From Paenibacillus sp. FSL R7-0273 (lineage in GTDB: Bacteria > Bacillota > Bacilli > Paenibacillales > Paenibacillaceae), in the NCBI RefSeq assembly GCF_000758625.1, contig NZ_CP009283.1, positions 3,111,501 through 3,175,500 on the forward strand: a stretch of 64,000 nt of DNA, given 5' to 3'. The position numbers and the translations under genes are program-made. Positions 51,704 through 59,954 of this stretch are shown here, in pieces (position 1 is the stretch's first letter; each line of letters begins with the position of its first letter). The notes beneath the pieces are model-generated. The model was given only the letters and a program-made list of their open reading frames with translations, did not search any database and was not told where the DNA came from.

Positions 51704-52456
51704 ATGATTGAGGTTCGCGGTCTGCATAAATCCTTTGGGCAGCTGCAGGTGCTGAAGGGAGTCGATCTGCGGCTTGAGCATGGCAAAGTCCTGGTCATCA
51801 TTGGGCCCTCAGGCTCCGGCAAAACAACGCTGCTGCGCTGCTTCAATCTGCTTGAGATCCCGGATCAGGGAAGCTTGTCTATTGCCGGTCTTGAGCTCAG
51901 CTTCACAGACAATGTCAAGCTTGCCAGGAATGACGTGCTAAGCCTGCGGCAGAAGACAGGGATGGTATTCCAGTCCTATAACCTGTTTCCGCATATGACC
52001 GCGCTTGGCAATGTGGCAGAGGGCCAGATTACGGTGCAAAAGCGTTCACGGAAGGAAGCTGAAAAGCGCGGGCAGGAGCTTCTGGCTAAAGTTGGATTGT
52101 CTGACAAAGCAGGCGCATATCCGCACCAGCTGTCCGGCGGACAGCAGCAGCGCGTCGCTATTGCCCGGGCAATGGCGGCCGAGCCGGAGGTGCTGCTGTT
52201 TGACGAGCCGACCTCGGCGCTGGACCCCGAGCTGGTCGGTGAGGTGCTGAAGGTTATCCGGCAGCTGGCTGCGGAAGGCAGGACAATGATCATAGTGACC
52301 CATGAGATGCGGTTTGCCGCTGATGTTGCAGATACCATTATCCTGATGGATCAAGGTGTGATTCTGGAGCAGGGGACACCGCAGCAGGTGCTGCAGCAGT
52401 CTGGGAATCATCGTGTCCGGCAGTTTTTGAACAGAATAAAAGGGGAATCGGAGTGA
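51704..52456 (+). CDS. tcyC: L-cystine ABC transporter ATPase
   Basis: The 250-residue protein has Walker A GPSGSGKTTLLRCFN, Q-loop TGMVFQSYNLFPHMTAL, signature LSGGQQQRVAIARAMA, Walker B VLLFDEPTSALDPE, and H-loop IVTHEM. The intervening stretch FTDNVKLARNDVLSLRQKTG matches the pattern of B. subtilis TcyC rather than other polar amino acid ATPases, which is why I name the operon tcy. A perfect terminator hairpin follows four bases after the stop. Confidence 0.85.
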   Translation: MIEVRGLHKSFGQLQVLKGVDLRLEHGKVLVIIGPSGSGKTTLLRCFNLLEIPDQGSLSIAGLELSFTDNVKLARNDVLSLRQKTGMVFQSYNLFPHMTALGNVAEGQITVQKRSRKEAEKRGQELLAKVGLSDKAGAYPHQLSGGQQQRVAIARAMAAEPEVLLFDEPTSALDPELVGEVLKVIRQLAAEGRTMIIVTHEMRFAADVADTIILMDQGVILEQGTPQQVLQQSGNHRVRQFLNRIKGESE

Positions 52457-52460
52457 AGTG

Positions 52461-52493
52461 AAAAGGCAGACCGGAATGACCGGTCTGCCTTTT
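52461..52493 (+). terminator. Terminator of tcyABC
   Basis: Perfect 14-base stem AAAAGGCAGACCGG (52461-52474) with its complement (52480-52493), four-T end. Confidence 0.9.
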
Positions 52494-52569
52494 GCGCTGT
52501 TGAAGGACCCATTGATGCTATGCGGGGGAGCACAGCAGAAGCGGCTGAATGTGTTTTTATATTATTTGC

Positions 52570-53241
52570 TTAGCTGCCAGGGGTGTTATCAAGGGATTTG
52601 AGGTATTCGAGCGCGTTGTAGAGCATGACTGCCGCCTCAGCACGGGTAATTTCACTTTTCGGATTAAATTTGCCGTTTGCGTCCAGCGTATTAATCTTGT
52701 ACTTCAAAGAACGCTGGATGCTTCCCTGATAAGAGGGGTCCATCGAAGCCTCATCTGTGATATCCGCAGGCACCAGGTTGATAAGCGGCAGGCTGCCAGC
52801 CTTCTCTATACCCTGAACCAGCAGACTGGTGAACAGCTCCTTGGTGATTGGCTTAGACGGGTCAATATCCGCAGGAATTTCCACACCGTTATAGTGGGCA
52901 TTAATAAAAGCCTCCGCATACCACGCGGTATCCTTTACCTTGCTGAAAATGCTGCTCGCAACAGGCGCTTTGTTGAAGCTAATGGCTGCGAGGCTCAGCT
53001 GGAGTCCGCCCGAGATAAACTGGATGCCCTGTGCTGTAGTCACTGTGGAGCCGGGCAGGAACTGGATGTCGGAAATCCCTTTAATAAGGCCCTGCGCCTT
53101 CAGCGAGTTAATCTTGTCTTTACCGGTCACATTATCGATATCCTTGAAGGTGCCGCCGGCCGCAAACATGGGACTCCCCAGCGAAAAAGAGAGGATTGAT
53201 ACCGTTGTCATCACTGCGAAAGCACGTTTTTTCAGGTTCAT
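52570..53241 (-). CDS. Secreted SLH-domain protein
   Basis: About 223 residues from ATG 53241 (AGGTGG eight bases upstream; two further ATG/GTG codons lie just ahead). Signal peptide: MNLKKRAFAVMTTVSILSFS, cleavage near FAAGG. Three S-layer homology-like units follow: FKDIDNVTGKDKINSLKAQGLIKGI, WYAEAFINAHYNGVEIPADIDPSKPITKELF, and a last unit ending SEITRAEAAVMLYNALEYLKSL. SLH modules tether proteins to cell wall polymers. No catalytic domain is attached, so it may be an SLH-only surface protein. The C-terminus is acidic. Confidence 0.82.
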   Translation of the reverse strand: MNLKKRAFAVMTTVSILSFSLGSPMFAAGGTFKDIDNVTGKDKINSLKAQGLIKGISDIQFLPGSTVTTAQGIQFISGGLQLSLAAISFNKAPVASSIFSKVKDTAWYAEAFINAHYNGVEIPADIDPSKPITKELFTSLLVQGIEKAGSLPLINLVPADITDEASMDPSYQGSIQRSLKYKINTLDANGKFNPKSEITRAEAAVMLYNALEYLKSLDNTPGS

Positions 53242-53351
53242 CACCATTCCACCTCTGTACGTAAGTTGGGCCGCTTGGCCGTTATCAACTATTGTAACGC
53301 AGCAGCAGGGGGAAAGGTTGCGGCAGAGCTTGCTTGCAGATCAATAAATTT

Positions 53352-53933
53352 TTACATATTCTCCTGAAAGAGCAGGTTGCGGTAAGGGTATTTGCTGTAT
53401 CTGGTCTTGAACCGCAGCGCTACCCCAAGGTCTTCTATAGAAACGGTCTGCAGCGCTTTAGTCTTGATCAGACCCCGGATCATCGTGTTAACGCCGGCAG
53501 TATCATTACGGTTGATCGCTGCGGCAAGAGCCGCTGCATAAGAAGAGGAAGAGGACAGCTTGCGGTAAAAGGGGATGACAGCGAGCGCAACCGTACGGTG
53601 AACCCGGGTGTTGAAGGTGAATTGCACCGTGCCCGGCGGAATTGTAGTTCCGTTAGTATAGAAGGCGAAAGGCAGCGGGTACAGAAAAGAAATAAAATAA
53701 CCGATACCGTTTGTTCCGTAATTCTCCACGCCGGCAAGGGTAGGGATTCGGGATAACAGGGAGCCCATCAGACTGAGGTCTGCATTAACAACAGCGGCTG
53801 ACCATTGTTCGGCAAAGGTCCGGTTTCCGGCAATTTTCCGGTAAAACGGCAGCATGGCCTTTGCAGTCTGACGCAGAATACGGGCGGTCACCCGGGGCTG
53901 GGCAAGCTGTCTCCGGTTTGGCAAGGCCATCAT
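53352..53933 (-). CDS. Protein of unknown function with internal duplication
   Basis: About 193 residues from ATG 53933 (GTGAGG six bases ahead). Two copies of a helical unit can be aligned: MLPFYRKIAGNRTFAEQWSA (from residue 27) and VIPFYRKLSSSSSYAAALAA (from residue 119), each continuing with a NADLSLMGSLL/NRNDTAGVNTMI segment. A region with Gly/Pro-rich strands (GTTIPPGTVQFTFNTRV) joins them. No signal peptide, no Cys. I recognise no family. The repeat suggests an ancient tandem duplication. Confidence 0.7.
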   Translation of the reverse strand: MMALPNRRQLAQPRVTARILRQTAKAMLPFYRKIAGNRTFAEQWSAAVVNADLSLMGSLLSRIPTLAGVENYGTNGIGYFISFLYPLPFAFYTNGTTIPPGTVQFTFNTRVHRTVALAVIPFYRKLSSSSSYAAALAAAINRNDTAGVNTMIRGLIKTKALQTVSIEDLGVALRFKTRYSKYPYRNLLFQENM

Positions 53934-54064
53934 GACCATCCTCACTTATAGTAGATTTTCACTTCCCTACAGGATATGGCCGGCCGGCCCTTTTCGGATG
54001 GGCACCCGCTTAGCCGGCTGGAATATATATCTGATCTGCCTGTGTGGATTTTGCGGTATTAATG

Positions 54065-54129
54065 TTATAATAATGTCAGGTGCTTTTCATTTTTAGTACA
54101 TTTTGCTATGCTTATATCGTAATGATTAC
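54065..54129 (+). promoter_or_regulatory. Candidate Fur/PerR-type boxes before fur
   Basis: GTAATGATTAC (54119-54129) is a perfect palindrome containing TAATGATTA, the centre of the Fur and PerR consensus (TAATNATTA). A second site TTATAATAATG (54065-54075) matches half a PerR box. I cannot decide which regulator is meant; autoregulation is inferred. Confidence 0.5.
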
Positions 54130-54172
54130 TGATAAGAGACAGCGGTTTTGTTTAACGGAAAGGTGGTAGAGT

Positions 54173-54646
54173 ATGAATCCGATTGCGAATATCAGCCAGC
54201 AGTTTGCCGCGCATAATTATAAATTAACCCCTCAGCGTGAAGCGATCGTGAAGGTGCTGCTTGATAATGAAGAGGAGCATCTGAGCGTAGAAGAAGTGTA
54301 TATGAGAGTGAAGAACAGCTATCCCCATCTCGGGCTGGCTACAGTATACCGGACCCTAGAGCTGTTATGTGAGCTGCATATCGTTGAAAAAATGAATTTT
54401 GGCGACGGTGTTGCCCGTTATGATCTTAGAGATGACAGCCATGCCCACATGCACCATCATCTGATCTGCAGCGTATGCGGCAGGCTGGAGGAGATCAAGG
54501 ACGACTGGCTGCTTGAGCTGGAGCAGCGGCTGGAGCGGGAATACGGCTTCAGCGTTACAGATCACCGGCTTGATTTTAAGGGAACCTACAACAACTGCAG
54601 ACGGACCGGCTGTAAAGGGGACAAGGACCGGCAGGCGGTGTCCTGA
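54173..54646 (+). CDS. fur: Ferric uptake regulator Fur
   Basis: 157 residues. The winged-helix region KLTPQREAIVKVLLDNEEEHLS, GLATVYRTLELLCELHIVEK and NFGDGVARYDLRDD is very close to B. subtilis Fur, and less to PerR or Zur. Metal-site residues include the His-rich HAHMHHHLICSVCG stretch. The first structural-zinc pair is Cys99-Cys102 (CxxC). The second pair is Cys142-Cys147 (CX4C), not the usual CX2C. Fur represses iron uptake genes with Fe2+. It is followed by a strong terminator. Confidence 0.92.
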   Translation: MNPIANISQQFAAHNYKLTPQREAIVKVLLDNEEEHLSVEEVYMRVKNSYPHLGLATVYRTLELLCELHIVEKMNFGDGVARYDLRDDSHAHMHHHLICSVCGRLEEIKDDWLLELEQRLEREYGFSVTDHRLDFKGTYNNCRRTGCKGDKDRQAVS

Positions 54647-54685
54647 CGGCAGCTTAGCATCATCACCAGATTCATCAGCTTACAC

Positions 54686-54722
54686 AAAAGGCAGGGCCGC
54701 GTTACCAGGGGCCCTGCCTTTT
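54686..54722. terminator. Bidirectional terminator after fur
   Basis: Perfect 13-base stem AAAAGGCAGGGCC (54686-54698) and complement (54710-54722), tail TTTT; shared with the convergent AIM24-like gene. Confidence 0.9.
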
Positions 54723-54740
54723 CGTATGGTATGCAGGAGC

Positions 54741-55421
54741 TTAAGACCGGGTCGGGATAAACGACTTGATCCACGTGCCGAAGCTTCCGGGATTGCGGGA
54801 CTGTACAAGGATGACGCCCTCCCCGCGGAACCGGCAGACGATGGCTTCGCCGCTGGTCAGGCTGTTCAGCCAGCCGGAGGCGGCCTTTTCAATTTTATAG
54901 TCCATATAGCTTGGCCAGGCTACCAGATGCCCGTTATCAATAATCATTTCTTCACCGGGGCCGAGATTAATGGCATGAATCGCTCCGAACGACGAGAGGA
55001 AGACTGTGCCTCTGCCGCTGATCTCCACAATGAAAAAGCCCTCGCCGGAGAAAATACCGCGCGCAAGGTTCTGCATCTTCGTATTGACCTGAATGCCGCT
55101 GGTGCCGGCCAGGAAGCCGTCTTTTTGCACATACAGCTTATAGGAGCCGTCGAGCTCGATCGCCTGAATGTCACCGATTGCTCCCGGAGCGAGCAGCACC
55201 TCACATTGTCCCCGCGTTGCAGTCAGCTCCTGAAAAAAGAATTTTTCACCGCTCAGCATCCGGCCCAGGCCTCGCATCAGACCGCCGTCAACGGTGCCCC
55301 TCAGCTCGATGCCCGGTGACATAGCCACCATTGCGCCCATTTCCGCCTTCACGCTCTCACCAGGATTCAGCTCTACCTTGAGCATGGCAAACGCCCCGTC
55401 ATACAGCACATCGTACTTCAT
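54741..55421 (-). CDS. AIM24/TIGR00266-family protein
   Basis: About 227 residues from one of three consecutive ATG codons; ATG 55421 has the best spacing to GGAGG. It is a beta-rich protein with Gly-turns: GESVKAEMGAMVAMSPGIEL, FFFQELTATRGQCEVLLAPG, SGEGFFIVEISGRGTVFLSS. This repeating pattern is the hallmark of the TIGR00266/AIM24 family, present in many bacteria and in yeast mitochondria, with a trimeric beta-prism fold. Its function is unclear. It is a single gene. Confidence 0.85.
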   Translation of the reverse strand: MKYDVLYDGAFAMLKVELNPGESVKAEMGAMVAMSPGIELRGTVDGGLMRGLGRMLSGEKFFFQELTATRGQCEVLLAPGAIGDIQAIELDGSYKLYVQKDGFLAGTSGIQVNTKMQNLARGIFSGEGFFIVEISGRGTVFLSSFGAIHAINLGPGEEMIIDNGHLVAWPSYMDYKIEKAASGWLNSLTSGEAIVCRFRGEGVILVQSRNPGSFGTWIKSFIPTRS

Positions 55422-55538
55422 CATCATAGCCTCCGCTTCAAATAGGGTGTATAAAATGTTTTCCAGTCAACTATACCGTGTAGATTTGCTGCCATTATGT
55501 TAAAATTAAAATAGTTCAAACAAAGGAGTGTTGCTCAG

Positions 55539-55757
55539 ATGGCACGTACTAAAACGCAGAAGGCACTGCGCCAGGCAGAGCGTACAGGAACCTGGTGCGC
55601 AGAGAAGAACCGGAGAACAGGCTCGGATTACGGCGCAATTTCACAGCATGTCAGAGTTATCCCGGACAAACGGGAGAAATTAAATAAGGTCAAACACAAG
55701 GAGCGGATCTTTCAGGATGGCGCTCCTTTTGATTTGTATACAGCTATGGCCGTCTGA
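55539..55757 (+). CDS. Small basic conserved protein of RTKTQKALR type
   Basis: 72 residues; AAAGGAG ten bases before the ATG. The N-terminus MARTKTQKALRQAERTG and C-terminal HKERIFQDG tail resemble a family of short basic proteins of unknown function in Bacilli beginning with RTKTQKALRKA. It has no Cys pair or signal. It probably binds nucleic acid or the ribosome, but that is inference from charge only. It converges with the AraC gene that follows. Confidence 0.7.
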   Translation: MARTKTQKALRQAERTGTWCAEKNRRTGSDYGAISQHVRVIPDKREKLNKVKHKERIFQDGAPFDLYTAMAV

Positions 55758-55765
55758 CCAGCCCG

Positions 55766-56584
55766 CTACATCTGCTCCCTGCTGTAGATCCGGTACTGCT
55801 TAGGTGACATTCCGAATCTTCCGCGGAACAGCCGGTGAAAATAAGTATAGTTGGCGAAACCGCAGGTTTCTGATACATGCTCCAGCGGCATCGGGCTGAA
55901 GGTAATGCGCTCACGGGCCATTTCAAGCCGTACCTCATTCACATACTTAACTATGGTGGTGCCAAACGCTTCCTTGAACAGATGCACAGCGCGGGAGACT
56001 GAAATATCCGCATAATCTGCCACATCCTCGAGCCGGAAGGGGATCGCGGCATGCTCCTCCACATACTGCTTCATCCGGTAAGCAAGGTAGCCCTTGGGCG
56101 AGATTGCCCGCTGCTCTGTCATCAGCCTGTCAATTTCCATACATAGAATCTGCAGGTAACACGCTGTGATCTCCGGCGAATTCTCTGAGAGGCGCCGCTG
56201 CTCCAGGACAAGCTGGCGGAACAGGCCGAGGAAATGCTCGGTCAGCGGCAGGCTCAGCACGGCAGGGCGCTGTTTCCGGCTCCACCATGCCTCAATCCAC
56301 GGCCCGCCGCAAAAAATATGGTAATCCCCGCTTTCCACCCGCGGTTTACCGGCTGCGTAGGTTTCCTTATCGATGCTTAGGTAGTAGGGATCGTGGGGGG
56401 CAAACAGCATTAAATCGCCTGCTTCTACAGGAGAGAGGACACCGTCAATCCGGGTCCGGCTGCGTCCTTCGGTCTGCAGGCGGAGCAGATAATTCTGCAC
56501 TCCGTCCGCCCGGGACATGTGAAACGGCTTACGGTGAAAGGAAAATCCCGCTGTAAAAACGTGGCAAGGTGCGGTGTAAGTCAT
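55766..56584 (-). CDS. AraC-family regulator of the divergent sugar operon
   Basis: 272 residues, start ATG after AGGAGG. The N-terminal half is a cupin-like ligand domain (FHMSRADGVQNYLLRLQTEG, PVEAGDLMLFAPHDP). The C-terminal half carries two AraC helix-turn-helix motifs (FRLEDVADYADISVSRAVHLF and LEHVSETCGFANYTYFHRLF) and the family end RGRFGMSPKQYR. It lies divergent to the 56900-61913 operon, so it likely regulates it in response to the pathway sugar. No operator was recognised. Confidence 0.88.
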   Translation of the reverse strand: MTYTAPCHVFTAGFSFHRKPFHMSRADGVQNYLLRLQTEGRSRTRIDGVLSPVEAGDLMLFAPHDPYYLSIDKETYAAGKPRVESGDYHIFCGGPWIEAWWSRKQRPAVLSLPLTEHFLGLFRQLVLEQRRLSENSPEITACYLQILCMEIDRLMTEQRAISPKGYLAYRMKQYVEEHAAIPFRLEDVADYADISVSRAVHLFKEAFGTTIVKYVNEVRLEMARERITFSPMPLEHVSETCGFANYTYFHRLFRGRFGMSPKQYRIYSREQM

Positions 56585-56899
56585 GGGTCCTCCTGAGTGA
56601 CAGAAATGATAGCAAGATTGTTCATGTTTGAATCATATTATTCATTTTATTATATACGCTTTCATATTACCATGTAGCTATGCAAAAGCATAGACAGAAG
56701 GAAAAGGAGGCTGTGTTGCGGCTCCAGGAGCTACATAAGCAGTTAGGGACAGTGGAGAGTACTGATGCAAAGGAAACAGGGCAATATACAAGAACAGCCC
56801 TTTTGTTCAGGTGGCCGTACCGGCCTGTCTGAGCTTGTCTGATATAGGACAACATGATTGATGCACACATCAACTCTATTATGAACGGGAGCGGGAACT
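56585..56899. other. Divergent intergenic region with one possible short peptide
   Basis: 315 bases between the AraC gene and the sugar operon. An AT-rich part at 56625-56680 contains the probable divergent promoters and operator. A 39-codon frame GTG 56713 to TGA 56832 is preceded by AAGGAGG at close spacing. Its product has no recognisable feature, so it is noted, not annotated as a gene. Confidence 0.5.
56713..56832 (+). CDS. Possible short leader peptide (uncertain)
   Basis: The frame has an exceptional ribosome binding site (AAAAGGAGG) directly before GTG/TTG codons, but the product (39 residues, ending FRWPYRPV) has no family and no clear composition bias. It could be a leader peptide or a chance frame. 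Codon use was not tested. Confidence 0.25.
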   Translation: MLRLQELHKQLGTVESTDAKETGQYTRTALLFRWPYRPV

Positions 56900-57667
56900 A
56901 TGTTAAAGGTGGGTCTGCAGCTTTATACGCTTAGAGAAGAACTGGAACAGGATTTCGAAGGAACGCTGCGAAAGGTTGCAGCTCTGGGATACACAGGCGT
57001 GGAGTTTTTCCATTACTTTGGCCGGACCGCCGAGCAGGTAAAAAGCCTGCTGGATAAGACCGGACTTGCCGTGCTGGGGGCACACCGTCCGTACGATGCT
57101 ATGCTGAATGATACAGAGGAAGAAATCCGCTTCAATCTGGCAATCGGCAACCGCAATCTGATAATCCCTTTTCTGACCGAAGAGCAGCGTAACTGGCCAG
57201 AGGTAGCTGCTAACCTCCGTGTAATCGGTGAGAAATGCCGGGAGCAGGGTGCAGTGCTGTCTTACCATAATCATGACTTTGAATTTACAGAATCATACGG
57301 AGAGCGGACTGCCTTTGACGGGATATTCGAAGAGGTGCCGGCGGACGTACTGCAGGTCGAAATGGATACCGCTTGGGTTCATTTCGCCGGATATGATCCA
57401 ATAGCTTACATCCGGAAATATGCAGGCCGCCTGCCGATCATCCATCTGAAGGATGTAAAGAAGCTTGAAGACGGCTCGCCTGAAACGGTTGTACTGGGTG
57501 AAGGGGAAGTGAATCTTCCGGGTATTCTGGAAGCTGCTGCTGAAGCAGGCGTTGAATGGGCTGTTGTCGAGCAGGATTTCTGCAGCCGCTCACCGCTGGC
57601 AAGTGTTGAGGACAGCTTAAACTGGGTAAAAGCTTACGCTAATCAAGGGGGAAAAGTTCATGTCTAA
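56900..57667 (+). CDS. Sugar phosphate isomerase/epimerase-like TIM-barrel protein
   Basis: The 255-residue xylose isomerase-like barrel (AP endonuclease family 2, IolE-like) starts MLKVGLQLYTLREELEQDF. Metal-binding His, Glu and Asp residues are expected in blocks LSYHNHDFEF, LQVEMDTAWV, IIHLKDVKKLEDG and VEQDFC. The short N-terminus excludes a signal. The stop overlaps the next oxidoreductase gene by eight bases. It probably acts on a keto-sugar or keto-acid made by the oxidoreductases. Confidence 0.88.
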   Translation: MLKVGLQLYTLREELEQDFEGTLRKVAALGYTGVEFFHYFGRTAEQVKSLLDKTGLAVLGAHRPYDAMLNDTEEEIRFNLAIGNRNLIIPFLTEEQRNWPEVAANLRVIGEKCREQGAVLSYHNHDFEFTESYGERTAFDGIFEEVPADVLQVEMDTAWVHFAGYDPIAYIRKYAGRLPIIHLKDVKKLEDGSPETVVLGEGEVNLPGILEAAAEAGVEWAVVEQDFCSRSPLASVEDSLNWVKAYANQGGKVHV

Positions 57668-58760
57668 CAACAAACACAAAATCGCTATTATCGGCTGCGG
57701 AGGGATCGCAAACGGCAAGCATATGCCAAGCCTGTCCCGCCAGGCGGATGCCGAAATGGTAGCCTTCTGCGATATCGTTGAAGAACGCGCACAGGAAGCC
57801 GCTGATAAATATGGTGCTGAAGGCGCTGCAGTATATACGGATTTCCGCGAGCTGCTGGCAGCAGGCGGCTTTGACATCGTGCATGTATGTACACCAAATG
57901 ACAGCCATTCCGAAATTACGGTAGCCGCGCTCGAAGCCGGAAATCATGTTATGTGTGAGAAGCCGATGGCTAAGACTACTGCCCAGGCCCGGGAAATGCT
58001 TGATGCTGCCCGCCGTACCGGCAAGAAGCTTTCGATTGCCTACCAGAACCGTTTCCGTTCAGACAGCGAATATCTGAAGGGGATGTGCGAATCCGGTGAG
58101 CTGGGCGACATCTATTACGGTAAAGCGATTGCTCTGCGCCGCCGTGCTGTTCCTACCTGGGGCGTATTCCTGGATGAAGAGAAGCAGGGCGGAGGCCCGC
58201 TGATCGATATCGGTACGCATGCCCTTGACCTGACGCTGTGGCTGATGGACAATTACAAGCCGCGCATGGTGGTAGGATCGACCTTCCACAAGCTGGGACA
58301 GCGCAAGAATGCCGCTAATGCCTTCGGTCCGTGGGACCCGGAGCAATTCAAGGTTGAGGATTCCGCTTTCGGTTTCATTACAATGGAGAATGGCGCAACG
58401 ATCTCACTGGAATCCAGCTGGGCGCTAAATGTGTCCGAGTTCGGCGAAGCCAAGACACTGCTGGCCGGCACTGAGGGCGGGGCTGATATGAAGGACGGCC
58501 TGCGGATTAACGGCGAACGTGCCGGACGCCTGTTCGAAACCAAGGTTGACCTCTCCTCCGGCGGTGTTGCCTTCTATAGCGGCTCTGCAGAAACAGAAGC
58601 TGACCGTGAGGCCCGCCTGTGGCTGGAAGCGGTAAGAGAAGACAAGGATCCGGTTGTCAAGCCCGAGCAGGCGCTTGTCGTAACCCAGATTCTTGAGGCT
58701 GTATATGAGTCGGCTCGTACCGGCCGTGCCGTATATTTTGACGGCAGCTCGGATAACTGA
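57660..58760 (+). CDS. Gfo/Idh/MocA-family oxidoreductase (first)
   Basis: The 366-residue protein has an N-terminal Rossmann fold GCGGIANGKHMPSL, then VCEKPMAKTTAQAREML with the conserved EKP, and DIGTHALDLTLWLM with His as a likely proton relay. It resembles inositol/glucose-fructose oxidoreductases that oxidise the sugar C1, C2 or C3 hydroxyl with NAD(P). The product is cytoplasmic (no signal). It overlaps the epimerase-like gene, suggesting the two act in sequence. Confidence 0.92.
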   Translation: MSNNKHKIAIIGCGGIANGKHMPSLSRQADAEMVAFCDIVEERAQEAADKYGAEGAAVYTDFRELLAAGGFDIVHVCTPNDSHSEITVAALEAGNHVMCEKPMAKTTAQAREMLDAARRTGKKLSIAYQNRFRSDSEYLKGMCESGELGDIYYGKAIALRRRAVPTWGVFLDEEKQGGGPLIDIGTHALDLTLWLMDNYKPRMVVGSTFHKLGQRKNAANAFGPWDPEQFKVEDSAFGFITMENGATISLESSWALNVSEFGEAKTLLAGTEGGADMKDGLRINGERAGRLFETKVDLSSGGVAFYSGSAETEADREARLWLEAVREDKDPVVKPEQALVVTQILEAVYESARTGRAVYFDGSSDN

Positions 58761-58845
58761 TAAATGAAGACGGACGGAACCCTGAATCTTGAGCGCAGGG
58801 TTCTGTCTGCAGTCAGGAAACATTAGACAAACAGGAGTGGAATCC

Positions 58846-59916
58846 ATGAGCTTTAATAAACATTCTGTAGTAATCGTCGGCTATGGCGGCATGGGAAGCT
58901 ATCACGGCCAATTAATCAGCAGTAATGAAAATCTTGAGGTGGCAGGGACATTTGACCTGCTGGAAACCCGTCGCCAGGCTTCTGTTGAAGCCGGCTATAA
59001 AGCTTACGGAAGCTATGAGGAAGTGCTGGGAGATCCTGCTGTAGAGGTAGTGCTGATTGCTACGCCTAACGATGTGCATAAAGATATTGCTGTGCGTGCA
59101 CTGCAGGCCGGCAAGCATGTCGTCTGCGAGAAGCCTGTAGCTATGTCCTCTGCTGAGCTTACGGAAATGATTGCGGCTGCAGAAGCGGCCGGACGGGTGC
59201 TGATGGTCCACCAGAACAGACGCTGGGATGAGGATTTCCGGATTATCAAGCAGATGTATGAGACAGAGACAATCGGTACGCTGTTCCAGATCGAATCCCG
59301 CGTTCACGGGGCGAACGGCATCCCGGGCGACTGGCGGCATGTCAAGGCGCAGGGCGGCGGCATGCTGCTGGACTGGGGCGTGCATCTGCTGGATCAGCTG
59401 CTGTTCATGATTGACAGCAGGGTGGTCAGCGTCTCCAGCACCCTGAGCTATATCCTGGGCAATGATGTGGATGACGGCTTTGAGGCTGTGCTGCAGTTCG
59501 AAAACGGCATCAAGGCTATCGTTGAGGTGGGGACGACCAACTTCATTACACTGCCGAGATGGTACGTGAAGGGGCTTGAAGGATCAGCTGTCATTGAGGA
59601 CTGGTCACTTACCGGTAAGATCATTACCCGCAACAATGAAGCCGAGCACCGCGAACCGACTCCGATCCGTGCGGGCGTTGGCTTAACGAAGACAATGGCC
59701 CCGCCATCAGAGGGCTCTACCATAACAGGCGTGCTGCCTCCGGCATTTGAGCTGCCGGACGGGTTCTACAGCAATTTCGTTGCTGTAATAGAGGGCACGG
59801 CTGAACCGATTGTGAAGAATGCGGAAGTGCTGCGTGTGCAGAACCTGATTGAAGCGATTTTTGCAGCAGCTGAGCAAAACGAGGTTATTAAGAATTTCGA
59901 TACCTACGGGGCTTAA
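58846..59916 (+). CDS. Gfo/Idh/MocA-family oxidoreductase (second)
   Basis: 356 residues from ATG 58846 (ACAGGAGTGG in front; a longer frame adds 19 residues without a site). Rossmann motif VIVGYGGMGSYHGQL, VCEKPVAMSSAELTEM, and MLLDWGVHLLDQLLFM match the family blocks of the first copy, but sequence identity by eye is low. This points to different substrates or steps rather than a recent duplication. It follows the first oxidoreductase by about 85 bases. Confidence 0.92.
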   Translation: MSFNKHSVVIVGYGGMGSYHGQLISSNENLEVAGTFDLLETRRQASVEAGYKAYGSYEEVLGDPAVEVVLIATPNDVHKDIAVRALQAGKHVVCEKPVAMSSAELTEMIAAAEAAGRVLMVHQNRRWDEDFRIIKQMYETETIGTLFQIESRVHGANGIPGDWRHVKAQGGGMLLDWGVHLLDQLLFMIDSRVVSVSSTLSYILGNDVDDGFEAVLQFENGIKAIVEVGTTNFITLPRWYVKGLEGSAVIEDWSLTGKIITRNNEAEHREPTPIRAGVGLTKTMAPPSEGSTITGVLPPAFELPDGFYSNFVAVIEGTAEPIVKNAEVLRVQNLIEAIFAAAEQNEVIKNFDTYGA

Positions 59917-59954
59917 ATATTTCACCACATATAATGATGAGAGGCGGCAGGTCA

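Noticed and set aside
54173..54646. PerR instead of Fur
   Set aside because: The stretch LATVYRTLELL, NFGDGVARYDLR and the His-rich segment match B. subtilis Fur better than PerR.
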